A stretch of DNA of 64,000 nt from Sphingobacterium sp. ML3W (GTDB lineage: Bacteria; Bacteroidota; Bacteroidia; Sphingobacteriales; Sphingobacteriaceae): positions 4,402,001 to 4,466,000 of the forward strand of contig NZ_CP107036.1 in NCBI RefSeq assembly GCF_029542085.1, written 5' to 3'. Made by a program: the position numbers and the translations under genes. The notes under the pieces were generated by a model. It saw nothing but the letters and a program-made list of their open reading frames with translations, was not told where the DNA came from and searched no databases. How positions within the stretch are numbered: position 1 is the stretch's first letter; every line of letters begins with the position of its first letter. This document shows, piece by piece, positions 37,121 through 46,156 of this stretch.

Positions 37121-40054
37121 TTATAAATCCAATTTGATTCCCATAGTCACAATTGGGGACATTGGCAGACCGTATCCTGTATAATACCCATTGAAATCAA
37201 TTAATTCGGGATCAGTTCCTGAAAATTTGCTTATCGTCACTAGATTTGTACCGGACAAATAGACATACGCGCGACGTATTGTTTTCATTTTATCCTTGAT
37301 TGAATTCAGTTGAGCTAAATCATAACCTACACTCAGCGCACGCAATTTTAGAAAAGAAGCATTTTCCAAAAAGAGATCCTGATCCACGCGATAAGCGACT
37401 ATTGGACTCCATGGATTATAAGTTGGATATTTCGTAATATCTACATCCTGCTGCCAATGAAAAACTTCTCGAATGCCATCCAAAGAGTTTGTGTTTTCCG
37501 TATTTATAAAATCGTATTTCGTAGATGCGCGTTGATTAAGTGCTTTCTTGCCAATCGCAAAGTACCACTGCATATTCAGATCAAAGCCTTTAAATTTGAA
37601 TTGGTTGTTGAATCCGCCAACTAGTTTAGGCATCGCATTTCCCTTGAGTACACGATCTTTATCATCAATTTTAAAATCACCATTCTGATCTTTCCAAATC
37701 GGGTCTCCTGCGGCGAAATCAACACCATCAAATTGCATTTTTTGGCCATTTCTCACTGGAATTTCTGTTTCTGCGTTATAAATTCCTTCATTTTCGTAGA
37801 GCCAGAATTTATCCACTGCTTCCCCAACACGCAATAAACGATTGTTAATTTTTAGCTCCTGTTTGCCATTTGGCAAAGCTGTAAGCTTATTTTGATTCCA
37901 ATTTAGATTTAAGGCCGTATTCCATTGTAATCCTTCAGGATTAGATAGTACGTTAACATTTAAATCTAGATCGATACCTCTATTTTGTACTGTCATACCA
38001 TTGACAATTTGCCCAGAATAACCATACTCAGCAGGTATAGGCATATTTGCCAGTTGATTGACATCCTTCTTTTGGTAAGCTGCAATTGCAAAATTCAGAC
38101 GCTTGTCAAGCATGGAACCATCTAGAATTATTTCGGCGTGATCTGTATAAGGCCATTTTATATCATAACCAACCCAGCCTTCAGAATAAGGACGTGATGC
38201 AACGGCAAAACCATTGTATGATACAAGAGACTTCTCAGAACCCCAGTTTAAATCAGCTGTATAATTGGGACCTACGGCATATTTACTTGTAAAAATAGGT
38301 TTTCCGATCCGGGCCCATGATGCTTTGATATTGAGGTTATCCATCATTGCATGTTCCTCAGGATTGATCAAATGATATTTTGCTGAAAATGCTGGAGTCA
38401 TCAACCAACGCGAATCAGGTTGCATCGTCGAAGAACCATCATAACGGAGCACTGCATTGACATCCAATTTGTCTTTCCAGCTGTACATACCCGACAAAAA
38501 GAAGGAATGAAGTCTAAAATCCTCCCGATTTGTCCATCGGTTGACATACAAACCGCCAATCGGTTTCAGATAATCGCCAGAGTTTGGATCGCCGTTAACG
38601 ACATTGACTTTAATAAAGTCATTCGGGCCGTCATACGCACGGGCATAATGATACCTGTAAAGATCTTGGGTATAGTTTGATCCCAAGATAAAATTAAACT
38701 TATGTTGTTGCTGCAGTGTAAAATTGTAGTCTAAGCTATTATTAAAAGTTAGTCGCTCATTAAATCCAAAATATCCTGACATGTAGTTGTTTGTCTCCAT
38801 CAAAGACCCCGGAAAAAATGCCTGTCTGGACCCCTCAGAATAATCAATACCTAGATTTGTGTTAAACTTAAGGTTCGGCAATAAGTAAAGATCGAGATTA
38901 ACCAACAGGTTAAGCATATTGACGGAGTTATTGTCCAACGCTCTCTTATAAATATCTAAATATTGACCATACATCTCCTTATTCGGCGAGATTGGAATGG
39001 ACAAATCCGGAACATAGGCTGCTTCTCCAAAACGATCTCTTAAACTTCTATTCCGATCACGAAGGCTTCTGCTAGCGTTAACAGTTGTCCCAAAATTAAA
39101 CCACTTAAATGGTGCCATATTTACATTGAACAATGCATTATACCGTTCTATATTGGTTTTATCTGCAGAGCTCGCATTTTTCATATAGCCGCCCATAAAT
39201 GCAAAATTCGCTCGGTCACCACCGCCTCGAATACCCAAATTCCCACCGTAAATAGGTGTTACTTTGTAGTATTCTTCATTCCAATTTGCTGGACCATAAT
39301 AATTTACATTGGTTGAATCACTGAGATAGCCGGGATAATTCAAACGGTCGCCTGCTGTGCCATATTTATTGTAAAAAGTAGAGCGGAATAAGTTTTCATA
39401 TTGTGCGTTTACAGGTGTCACAGTAGGTTTTGTAGCTAAACCAACATAAGCATCAAAACTAATTTCTCTTCTCCCCTCCTTTCCTGGCTTGGTCAAAATC
39501 CAAATTGCGCCATTTGCTGCAAGTGGTCCCAACTTAGCCAGCACGATCGGATCCTTGATTACCTCAATTGACTCAACAACAGATAGGTCAATTCCGGCAA
39601 AATTATCCGTTGCCGGACCTATCCGATTAAATTGATATTGCTGAATTGAGTAGGTAAAATTGTTATCCCGGGCAATTGGTACACCATTGACATAAACTGT
39701 CGGTTGGACATTGACCGCATCTTTGGTTTCAAAAAGGGGACTTCCGAGACCTCTAAGCACCATATTTTTAGGAGCTCCAGGTTCGCCAGTTGCTTCTTGA
39801 ACGTAGAGTCCAGCAATCTGTCCTTTTAGCATTTGGGCAATGCTCACCAAAGGCAGCGTTTCAATATTGCTCGTATTGAGGCTATCCCTCACACCTTGTT
39901 TTTTGAGCAATGTCTTAAGTCTTCCCCGTAAAAGCTGTTGATCAACCTCGCTTATCTCGGAGGTGTCTTTTTGAGCTCTCCAGTCGAGCCAAGTATGTGC
40001 TTGGGTTTTCTGGAAAATCGGAAAAAGAAATAAAAAACAAAATAGTCTTCTCAT
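37121..40054 (-). CDS. SusC/RagA-type TonB-dependent receptor lacking the N-terminal regulatory domain, pair 1
   Basis: 977 aa. Signal peptide (about 1-19, ending KTQAH), then directly a plug domain (about 65-195: LPLVSIAQMLKGQIAGLYVQEATGEPG, VYVNGVPIARDNN, VVESIEVIKDPIVLAKLGPLAANGAIWI) and a long barrel to the C-terminus (PIVTMGIKLDL). It has neither the carboxypeptidase-like domain nor a recognisable TonB box; residues 20-64 are a short polar segment (DTSEISEVDQQLLRG). The plug is also divergent. As the first of the 12 co-oriented genes it presumably sits closest to the operon promoter. Its coupling to TonB needs to be established; it may use a non-standard box. Confidence 0.9.
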   Translation of the reverse strand: MRRLFCFLFLFPIFQKTQAHTWLDWRAQKDTSEISEVDQQLLRGRLKTLLKKQGVRDSLNTSNIETLPLVSIAQMLKGQIAGLYVQEATGEPGAPKNMVLRGLGSPLFETKDAVNVQPTVYVNGVPIARDNNFTYSIQQYQFNRIGPATDNFAGIDLSVVESIEVIKDPIVLAKLGPLAANGAIWILTKPGKEGRREISFDAYVGLATKPTVTPVNAQYENLFRSTFYNKYGTAGDRLNYPGYLSDSTNVNYYGPANWNEEYYKVTPIYGGNLGIRGGGDRANFAFMGGYMKNASSADKTNIERYNALFNVNMAPFKWFNFGTTVNASRSLRDRNRSLRDRFGEAAYVPDLSIPISPNKEMYGQYLDIYKRALDNNSVNMLNLLVNLDLYLLPNLKFNTNLGIDYSEGSRQAFFPGSLMETNNYMSGYFGFNERLTFNNSLDYNFTLQQQHKFNFILGSNYTQDLYRYHYARAYDGPNDFIKVNVVNGDPNSGDYLKPIGGLYVNRWTNREDFRLHSFFLSGMYSWKDKLDVNAVLRYDGSSTMQPDSRWLMTPAFSAKYHLINPEEHAMMDNLNIKASWARIGKPIFTSKYAVGPNYTADLNWGSEKSLVSYNGFAVASRPYSEGWVGYDIKWPYTDHAEIILDGSMLDKRLNFAIAAYQKKDVNQLANMPIPAEYGYSGQIVNGMTVQNRGIDLDLNVNVLSNPEGLQWNTALNLNWNQNKLTALPNGKQELKINNRLLRVGEAVDKFWLYENEGIYNAETEIPVRNGQKMQFDGVDFAAGDPIWKDQNGDFKIDDKDRVLKGNAMPKLVGGFNNQFKFKGFDLNMQWYFAIGKKALNQRASTKYDFINTENTNSLDGIREVFHWQQDVDITKYPTYNPWSPIVAYRVDQDLFLENASFLKLRALSVGYDLAQLNSIKDKMKTIRRAYVYLSGTNLVTISKFSGTDPELIDFNGYYTGYGLPMSPIVTMGIKLDL

Positions 40055-40583
40055 TCGATTTTTGTCTTAGGCTTAAATTTAAAAATTGGCACACAACGGC
40101 TTATAGCGTTCGTGTCGGCAAATAAAAAGTTCGCTGCTTTTGGGCGGCAATAATTGATAGTACATGACAATACTATGAATTATTAGCATAGGTAGATGAT
40201 GCCGACATAAACGAAATCGATTGCGTAATTCACACAAACGATTGCATTGGTATTGAATTCATAAAAGTTCGTCACAACGCAAGTTTAAAGAAATGTTTTT
40301 TCTTTAAAAATAATCAAATAACATGCAAGGAAACATAAATAACATACAATAGTAAATAAAACATGGATTATGTTGTACATATATTTTTTATTTCTATTAT
40401 AGAATATTAGAAATATGATTTTTTAAAAAAAGATTAAATCAAAACTGAAATTTTAACAAAACAACGTTCCTTGATTTAACTGGATCATCAGCTGTTATCG
40501 TATGATTTTATGCTTTGCAGAGAAGATTCAAAGGCTGGTATCGAATACCAATCACGTGACTTCAATCATTAATAAAATAGCAT
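40055..40583. other. upstream region of the 12-gene operon
   Basis: About 530 bp, very AT-rich, with no gene. It must hold the promoter of the minus-strand operon starting at 40054. I found no full TTTG / TAnnTTTG pair. Confidence 0.5.
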
Positions 40584-40622
40584 AAAAAAAAAACCGGTGC
40601 TAAACAAACACCGGTCTTTTTT
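40584..40622. terminator. bidirectional terminator of the third SusC/SusD unit
   Basis: Stem 40593-40599 with 40609-40615 (ACCGGTG arms), 9-nt loop, a run of A on one side and T on the other. It lies about 100 nt past the SusD stop codon at 40715, beyond a second, larger hairpin. Confidence 0.85.
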
Positions 40623-40634
40623 AACACCAAAATT

Positions 40635-40698
40635 GTTGTGTCTATACAGGAGAGCTGTCTACCGACACTGAGCTATCCTGACTTATATAGATCACAAC
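40635..40698 (-). repeat. 64-nt imperfect inverted repeat between the SusD stop and its terminator
   Basis: The arms 40635-40656 and 40671-40698 pair over about 21 of 22 positions, with one bulge, one mismatch and a few unpaired bases; a small inner hairpin (40656-40659 with 40664-40667) closes the loop. Transcribed on the minus strand, it would form a long rod just upstream of the terminator. Possible 3' stability element or remnant of a small mobile repeat. Confidence 0.7.
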
Positions 40699-40714
40699 TC
40701 TTTGAAATAAACAT

Positions 40715-42487
40715 TTATTCTATTGTCGGATTAAATTCTCCACCCCAGTCTTTATTTTGTTTTATATTGGGATTCTTATCTATCACAGATTGAGCAATCG
40801 GGAAAAAATAATAGGTATCTGGCACCAGATTGATTTTATTTCCGGTACTAGGCACCTGCAATACATTGTACTTAAACTGATTTTCTTTCAGTTGATAATT
40901 TTTGGCCAAGTCTGCAGCCGCCTTTAGATCCATATCGGTTCCGTTTGCATTGATCGCAATAGCTTCTACTCCCTGCTTGGTTTTATTGTTAAGGACAGCA
41001 AGCTTACGCAGGCGACGTAAATCCCAAAAACGGTGCCCTTCGAAGCAGAACTCAATATTTCTTTCCGCCAATAAAGCTTCCCGCATATCTGCTTTATTAT
41101 CGGCAGCGATACCATAGCTATTATCTCCCCCCGGTTCAATACCTGCACGCATCCGGATCTGTCTTAAGAGGGTCATTGCCGTAGTCAGGTCCCCTGTTTC
41201 ATTTGCTGTTTCAGCATAATTCAATAGTACCTCCGCATAGCGCATGAGCACAAAATCCACATCATATTGGGTCTCCACCTGTGTTTGTCTTAAAGAGAGT
41301 TTTGAATTCTTCAAAATAAAAAAGCCTGTATACCGGTCTCTATTCGAGGAGGTTGTTCCAGCTTTTGGGTTTTCTCCAAAATTGTCTAATGCATCCGCGA
41401 TGCCCAGCGAGGTATATTGTCTTTTCCCTGTTTTAGCCGAAACCTCATAGACCTTCCCGTTCCAAACAATGGATTTGTCAAAACGAGGATCGCGGTTCTC
41501 CCAATAGCTTTGTAGAAACTGTTCATCCGTTTTATGGTATTTACCCGTTGGATCTGTATATAATTTACCATCTTTCATCGGAAATTCTTTCACAAAATCC
41601 CAGGTTGGGACAGCACTGGCAGTTCCCCGGCTTTCGGAGCCCGGCCGTACCCCATTATCCCAGTTAGCAACCTTGTTGGGATAGGAGTTTATGACAGCAA
41701 AGACCACCTCAGGACCTTTCTCTACTAATGTAATATTGGCGTAATCAGCAGTCAGACTATACCCCTGTGCCTTTAGCTGCTCATAGGCTTTTTTATTCAC
41801 CGCATTTGCTTCTGCCCAGTAGGCATTCCCATAAGGATTGGAAGGATTAAACTGTGGCGATGCTTTATACAATAATACTTTAGCTTTAAAAGCCAGAGCG
41901 AAATTACCATCAATACGTCCATAATCTGCTGTCCCCTTCCCAATAGTCATCGGCAAATAAGTCAGCGCCTCATCCAGGTCTTTTACCATGAAATCAAAAC
42001 ATTCTTTGGTACTGTTTCGCGGCACTTTCAATTCATCACTCTCCAGATCCTGCGGTTTTGTGATATAGGGTACTCCACCATGATGCTTGACCATATTAAA
42101 ATACATATAAGCACGCATAAAAAGTGCCTGACCTAAGATAGATTTCTTAGTTGCATCATTTAATCCTGTACTTCCGGACACTTTCTGAATAGCGGTATTG
42201 ATCTTACGCATGGTTGTATAGTCCCAAGCCTTATAGGCCGTATTATTGACTGTAACCGCATTCAAAGGAAAGTTAATCCCTGCAAGCTGTTGCGAATTAT
42301 TGTCTGCGCCACTGCTCCAGTTTCCAAATAAGGTATATAAATTAGCCAGATAAGCATTGACAAGATTGGGATCATTCCACACCTTGTCTTCATTTACCGA
42401 GTTGAGATCCTCAATATCCAATACATTCTTGCAAGAAGCCGTTGTCAGCAACAAGGCAACTAGCGGATAAAATATCTTTTTCATCAT
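40715..42487 (-). CDS. RagB/SusD-family lipoprotein, pair 3
   Basis: About 590 aa from the ATG ending at 42487; the next ATG (42484) is as good, while the more upstream open frame would need a TTG start. Lipobox TTASC. Features: DPNLVNAYLANLYTLF, AQALFMRAYMYFNMVKHHGGVPYI, RYAEVLLNYAETANETGD, LLRQIRMRAGIEPG, LAERNIEFCFEGHRFWDLRRLRK. This longer SusD class differs from the 505-509 aa pair-1 and pair-2 proteins. It lies 9 nt downstream of its SusC partner, and the pair stands alone with its own terminator. Confidence 0.93.
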   Translation of the reverse strand: MMKKIFYPLVALLLTTASCKNVLDIEDLNSVNEDKVWNDPNLVNAYLANLYTLFGNWSSGADNNSQQLAGINFPLNAVTVNNTAYKAWDYTTMRKINTAIQKVSGSTGLNDATKKSILGQALFMRAYMYFNMVKHHGGVPYITKPQDLESDELKVPRNSTKECFDFMVKDLDEALTYLPMTIGKGTADYGRIDGNFALAFKAKVLLYKASPQFNPSNPYGNAYWAEANAVNKKAYEQLKAQGYSLTADYANITLVEKGPEVVFAVINSYPNKVANWDNGVRPGSESRGTASAVPTWDFVKEFPMKDGKLYTDPTGKYHKTDEQFLQSYWENRDPRFDKSIVWNGKVYEVSAKTGKRQYTSLGIADALDNFGENPKAGTTSSNRDRYTGFFILKNSKLSLRQTQVETQYDVDFVLMRYAEVLLNYAETANETGDLTTAMTLLRQIRMRAGIEPGGDNSYGIAADNKADMREALLAERNIEFCFEGHRFWDLRRLRKLAVLNNKTKQGVEAIAINANGTDMDLKAAADLAKNYQLKENQFKYNVLQVPSTGNKINLVPDTYYFFPIAQSVIDKNPNIKQNKDWGGEFNPTIE

Positions 42488-42496
42488 TAAAATCAA

Positions 42497-45400
42497 TTAA
42501 AATTTAACATCAAGACCCAATGTGAACGTTTTCATCACCGGATATGAATCGTACATTTTTTGCTCCGGATCATGGAATTCCTTCATCGGTGAAAAAACAA
42601 ACAGGTTAGTACCATTTAAGAATATGTTGACACCCTTCATTTTGATTTTTTCCATCATTGCCTGTGGCAGTGTATAGGAAATATTTAAATCTCGTAATCG
42701 CATATAAGCTCCATTTCGGATCCAGAATATTGAAGAGGTGGCACCGGATTCCTGCCAATTATAGCCTACAGGCCGAGGGTATTTAGCTTCTGTATTCTCA
42801 GGGGTCCAGACATCCGAAGTCCAGATAGGATAATAAGGTCTAAACGTATCCCCATGTTGCCGCATTCCTGCACCTTCCTGATTGCTGATCACACGATCAT
42901 AAGCCAATACGCCTTGAAATAAAGCAGAGATATAGAAACCTTTCCAACTGGCATTAAATCCAAATCCATAATTAATGCGAGGTGTATTATTCTCCGAAAG
43001 TAACTGCATATCATTGTCATCAATAATGCCGTCTGGCTGGTCAGAATAATTTTGTCCACGGATATCTTTATACAGAATCATACCCGGATAAGGGTCACGT
43101 CCATAAGTCTTAAAGCCCTTTCCCTTCAGCGCATCAGCTTCGGCCTGCGTACGGACCAGTCCCGAAGCTTCCAGACCAATAATGCGATTTTCAGGTCGCC
43201 CTACCTTGGATCGAAAATTTTCCCGTCCTCCTGCTGCGTAGGAAGGTTCCTCGTCAAAAATATCCCATCGGTCTTTTGCATATCCCATATTCGCATTCAA
43301 ACCGTAAGAAACTTCACCAACCCTGTCATTCCAGTTGAGCGAGAGTTCTCCTCCTCTAAAGCTTCGCGCCGCATAATTTTCCGGTGCCAACCCTCTCCCA
43401 TAATTATCAGGAACCTTAATCCCCCGCGTTCCGAGAATATCGCTCTCCTTCCGGATAAATCCATCTAAACTACCCGTCAATTTATTGTGAGCAAAACCAA
43501 AGTCTACCCCTACGTTGTAACTCTTTGATTTTGTCCAAGTAAGATTCATAGTTGGGTTGTCAAGGTACGTTACCCCGGTGTAATAGCTATCGCCAAAAAT
43601 ATATCCCGGCACCGGTGTTCTGCTTCCTGTTCGTGAAGTGATGATCGAGCTATATTTCTCCATATACGAATAGGGTAATATCGAATAGCCTTCCACATCC
43701 ACAAAGTTGCCCGAACTTCCATACGATGCTCGTAGTTTCAGATCACTGACTGTATTCTTGATGGACGAAAAGAAGTTCTCATCCGACATGCGCCAGCCAA
43801 GAGACATAGACGGGAAAAATCCCCAACGCTTATCATTTGGGAATAAAGGCGAGCCGTCGTAACGGAAAGAAAACTCGGCTATATACTTATCCGCATAGTT
43901 ATAGTTCGCTCGACCGATTACTCCGCGTCGTGCGTCCATTAATTCAAAAGCATCCGTCGATCGCATGCTCCTGTCTGTCGGATAGATATACATCTGATCC
44001 AATGGAATAATTGGATTTTCTGCCCGCGACGTAATATTGGTATTCCCCGATTTAAACTGCTCATAGACAATCAGACCATCCACCGTATGTTTGCCAAACT
44101 TGCGGTTGTAGTTTAGGAACCAGTCCACCTGATATTGCCATTTGCGCTGTGGATTATAGTCCATAAAAGGTTGGGCCTGGCTAAAAGTGAATACATTTGT
44201 CCTATCCTCTGACGGTGGGGCCGGTATGAAACGGTTGCCATTAGGATTCAGCGAAGTAAATGTATAGTTCTTTTGAAAACTCATATAGCGTTTACGCATA
44301 TAATCTTCCGCTACGTAACTTCCCACCAATTTTGTTGACAACCCCTCTAGCAGTTTATCCAACTTTAAATTAAGGGTCATGATTGGATTTACCTGGCGTA
44401 CTTTGCGATCGATATATCGGTCACCGATGACCTGGTCGATCACATTCCAGGCCTGCCAGCTTCCCATTGGCGTTTGAACCGGATAAGCCGTTGGAGTATT
44501 GCTCGGCGTCCCATCTGCGGTCAGATAAAATGGATACATCTTGGGCCAGTTGAAAGTAACGCGGTAGAAATCCGAAACATCAAAATCATCATCACTCGCG
44601 GATGTACTAAATGGCCAGAAAAACCTATTGGAATTCGTCTGGTTGGCCGAGATGTTAAAATCTAGGCTAAATGCTTCACTAATTTTCGCTGAAATATTGC
44701 TCCGGAGATTAAATTTTTCGTGATCCAGCGATTTATAAGATCCATTTTCTTTCCGATAGCTCAATAAGGCATAGTAGGTAATCTTGTCGCCACCACCGTT
44801 AACAGCAATAGACTGCCTATGGCTGAAAGGATTTCGCCAAATAACATCATTGGTATTATAATTTTTGTCTTTAAAATAGTCAAATTCGCGCTGTCCATTT
44901 GGAGCCACCCATGGGGTATTCTTGCTCCCCTGTTCCCAACGGAATTGGGAAACTCGATTCTGATAGATTAGTTCATCCGTAGCGGTAGTCAGATTGGCCA
45001 ATAAAGTCTGTGTTGGTGCACTGAAGGAATAATTGCTCTGCACATTGAATACCGGAGCCTGGGCAGTCCCTTTTTTTGTCGTCACTAATACAACGCCATT
45101 ACCTGCTCGCGTACCATATACAGCGGCGGTTCCGGCATCTTTTAAGAAACTCATCTGATCTACTTCATTTGCTTCCAGCGCGTCAAAAGCCGCTTTGTCG
45201 CGCACCACACCATCAATCACATAAAGCGGTTCGACAGCAGCTCCACGGATACGTAAGGAAGAGGAAGCTCCGGCCATCCCTGAGGTATTGGTCACATTAA
45301 CCCCAGCAGCCCTTCCTGCCAAGGTATTGGACAGATTGGATGGCGAGATATTTTTCAGTTGTTCAGAGTTTACCGCTGCGACAGCCCCGGTTAGATTTCC

Positions 45401-45802
45401 CTTTTTCTGCTTACCATAACCCACGATAACCACCTCTTCCAACGACTCGGTATTGCCAATCATCGTCACAGCGATCGTTCCGCTACTTACTGCGACCTCT
45501 TGTCGCGCATAACCTTGATAATTGATAACCAAAAAATCGCCCTGTTTGGCGCGAATGGAAAAGCTGCCATTGGCATCGGTCGACGCTTGGATCGTGCTCC
45601 CTTTTACGGTAATCGTAGCACCCGCAAGCGGTTCGCCCTTTTCATTCTTCACATTACCCGAAATTTGCTGTTGTTCGACATGAAAATAACTCAATTTCGA
45701 TTTCAAATTGCTCGCAATTAAATTAGGGGACGAGCATAAAAGACTTAGACCTAAAAGACTTAAAGGTCTGGCTTTGCTGTAAAAAAGATAATTCTTTTTC
45801 AT
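42497..45802 (-). CDS. SusC/RagA TonB-dependent outer-membrane receptor, pair 3
   Basis: 1101 aa from the ATG ending at 45802 (MKKNYLFYSKARP), chosen over the upstream in-frame Met because it begins the signal peptide. Carboxypeptidase-regulatory-like domain (about 45-125, ISGNVKNEKGEPLAGATITVKG), TonB box (EEVVIVGYGKQKKG), plug (TLAGRAAGVNVTNTSGMAG, PLYVIDGVVR, LKDAGTAAVYGTRAGNGVVLV) and barrel ending FTLGLDVKF. No STN domain. With its SusD it forms a nutrient importer. The neighbouring GH20 gene and hybrid histidine kinase suggest a HexNAc-containing substrate, although the GH20 transcript ends at a strong terminator between them. Confidence 0.95.
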   Translation of the reverse strand: MKKNYLFYSKARPLSLLGLSLLCSSPNLIASNLKSKLSYFHVEQQQISGNVKNEKGEPLAGATITVKGSTIQASTDANGSFSIRAKQGDFLVINYQGYARQEVAVSSGTIAVTMIGNTESLEEVVIVGYGKQKKGNLTGAVAAVNSEQLKNISPSNLSNTLAGRAAGVNVTNTSGMAGASSSLRIRGAAVEPLYVIDGVVRDKAAFDALEANEVDQMSFLKDAGTAAVYGTRAGNGVVLVTTKKGTAQAPVFNVQSNYSFSAPTQTLLANLTTATDELIYQNRVSQFRWEQGSKNTPWVAPNGQREFDYFKDKNYNTNDVIWRNPFSHRQSIAVNGGGDKITYYALLSYRKENGSYKSLDHEKFNLRSNISAKISEAFSLDFNISANQTNSNRFFWPFSTSASDDDFDVSDFYRVTFNWPKMYPFYLTADGTPSNTPTAYPVQTPMGSWQAWNVIDQVIGDRYIDRKVRQVNPIMTLNLKLDKLLEGLSTKLVGSYVAEDYMRKRYMSFQKNYTFTSLNPNGNRFIPAPPSEDRTNVFTFSQAQPFMDYNPQRKWQYQVDWFLNYNRKFGKHTVDGLIVYEQFKSGNTNITSRAENPIIPLDQMYIYPTDRSMRSTDAFELMDARRGVIGRANYNYADKYIAEFSFRYDGSPLFPNDKRWGFFPSMSLGWRMSDENFFSSIKNTVSDLKLRASYGSSGNFVDVEGYSILPYSYMEKYSSIITSRTGSRTPVPGYIFGDSYYTGVTYLDNPTMNLTWTKSKSYNVGVDFGFAHNKLTGSLDGFIRKESDILGTRGIKVPDNYGRGLAPENYAARSFRGGELSLNWNDRVGEVSYGLNANMGYAKDRWDIFDEEPSYAAGGRENFRSKVGRPENRIIGLEASGLVRTQAEADALKGKGFKTYGRDPYPGMILYKDIRGQNYSDQPDGIIDDNDMQLLSENNTPRINYGFGFNASWKGFYISALFQGVLAYDRVISNQEGAGMRQHGDTFRPYYPIWTSDVWTPENTEAKYPRPVGYNWQESGATSSIFWIRNGAYMRLRDLNISYTLPQAMMEKIKMKGVNIFLNGTNLFVFSPMKEFHDPEQKMYDSYPVMKTFTLGLDVKF

Positions 45803-46091
45803 AATTAAGATGGAGGTGTTTAGATAATAGTTTACAAACAATTACTAAAGGTTTATTGGTATTTTATCTTTTGTCAAAAAATCACAAAAGATAGTTGATT
45901 CTACTAGGAAATTAAATAAAAGAATCTGAAAATAAAAATGAAATTGAACAAAAGAAACTGAAAACTAGATTGTTTTTTTATGTTTCACAGATAGGTTATT
46001 AGAATAATTAACCCATTGTTTTTATAAAACAGCGAATTCAGCAGGAGCTGGTCGCACTAAAAAGAGCAATATTTAGACAACAGAAGAGGTC
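45803..46091. other. upstream region of the pair-3 SusC gene
   Basis: About 290 bp with no gene. It holds a perfect 10-bp inverted repeat (45865-45874 with 45884-45893) about 63 nt upstream of the SusC start. Confidence 0.55.
45865..45893. promoter_or_regulatory. inverted repeat, candidate operator
   Basis: TATCTTTTGT and its reverse complement are separated by 9 nt. The half-site resembles a -7 element with one extra T. The position, between the terminator of GH20 and the SusC start, suits a regulator-binding site. Confidence 0.35.
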
Positions 46092-46141
46092 TTTTTAACC
46101 ACAAAAGCAGCTACCGGGGCAGCTGCTTTTGTGGTTAAAAA
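46092..46141 (-). terminator. strong terminator of the GH20 gene
   Basis: Perfect 21-bp stem (46092-46112 with 46121-46141) and 8-nt loop, ending in a T run on the minus strand, 15 nt past the GH20 stop codon. Confidence 0.95.
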
Positions 46142-46156
46142 GATATATTGCATGTA

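Noticed and set aside
40055..40580. Consensus promoter for the 12-gene operon
   Set aside because: TTATTTG-type fragments occur on the minus strand, but none has the TAnnTTTG spacing together with a -33 TTTG.
40635..40698. tRNA gene on the minus strand
   Set aside because: A D-arm-like stretch is present, but there is no anticodon stem-loop, T-loop or acceptor stem of the right geometry; the fold is a simple long rod.
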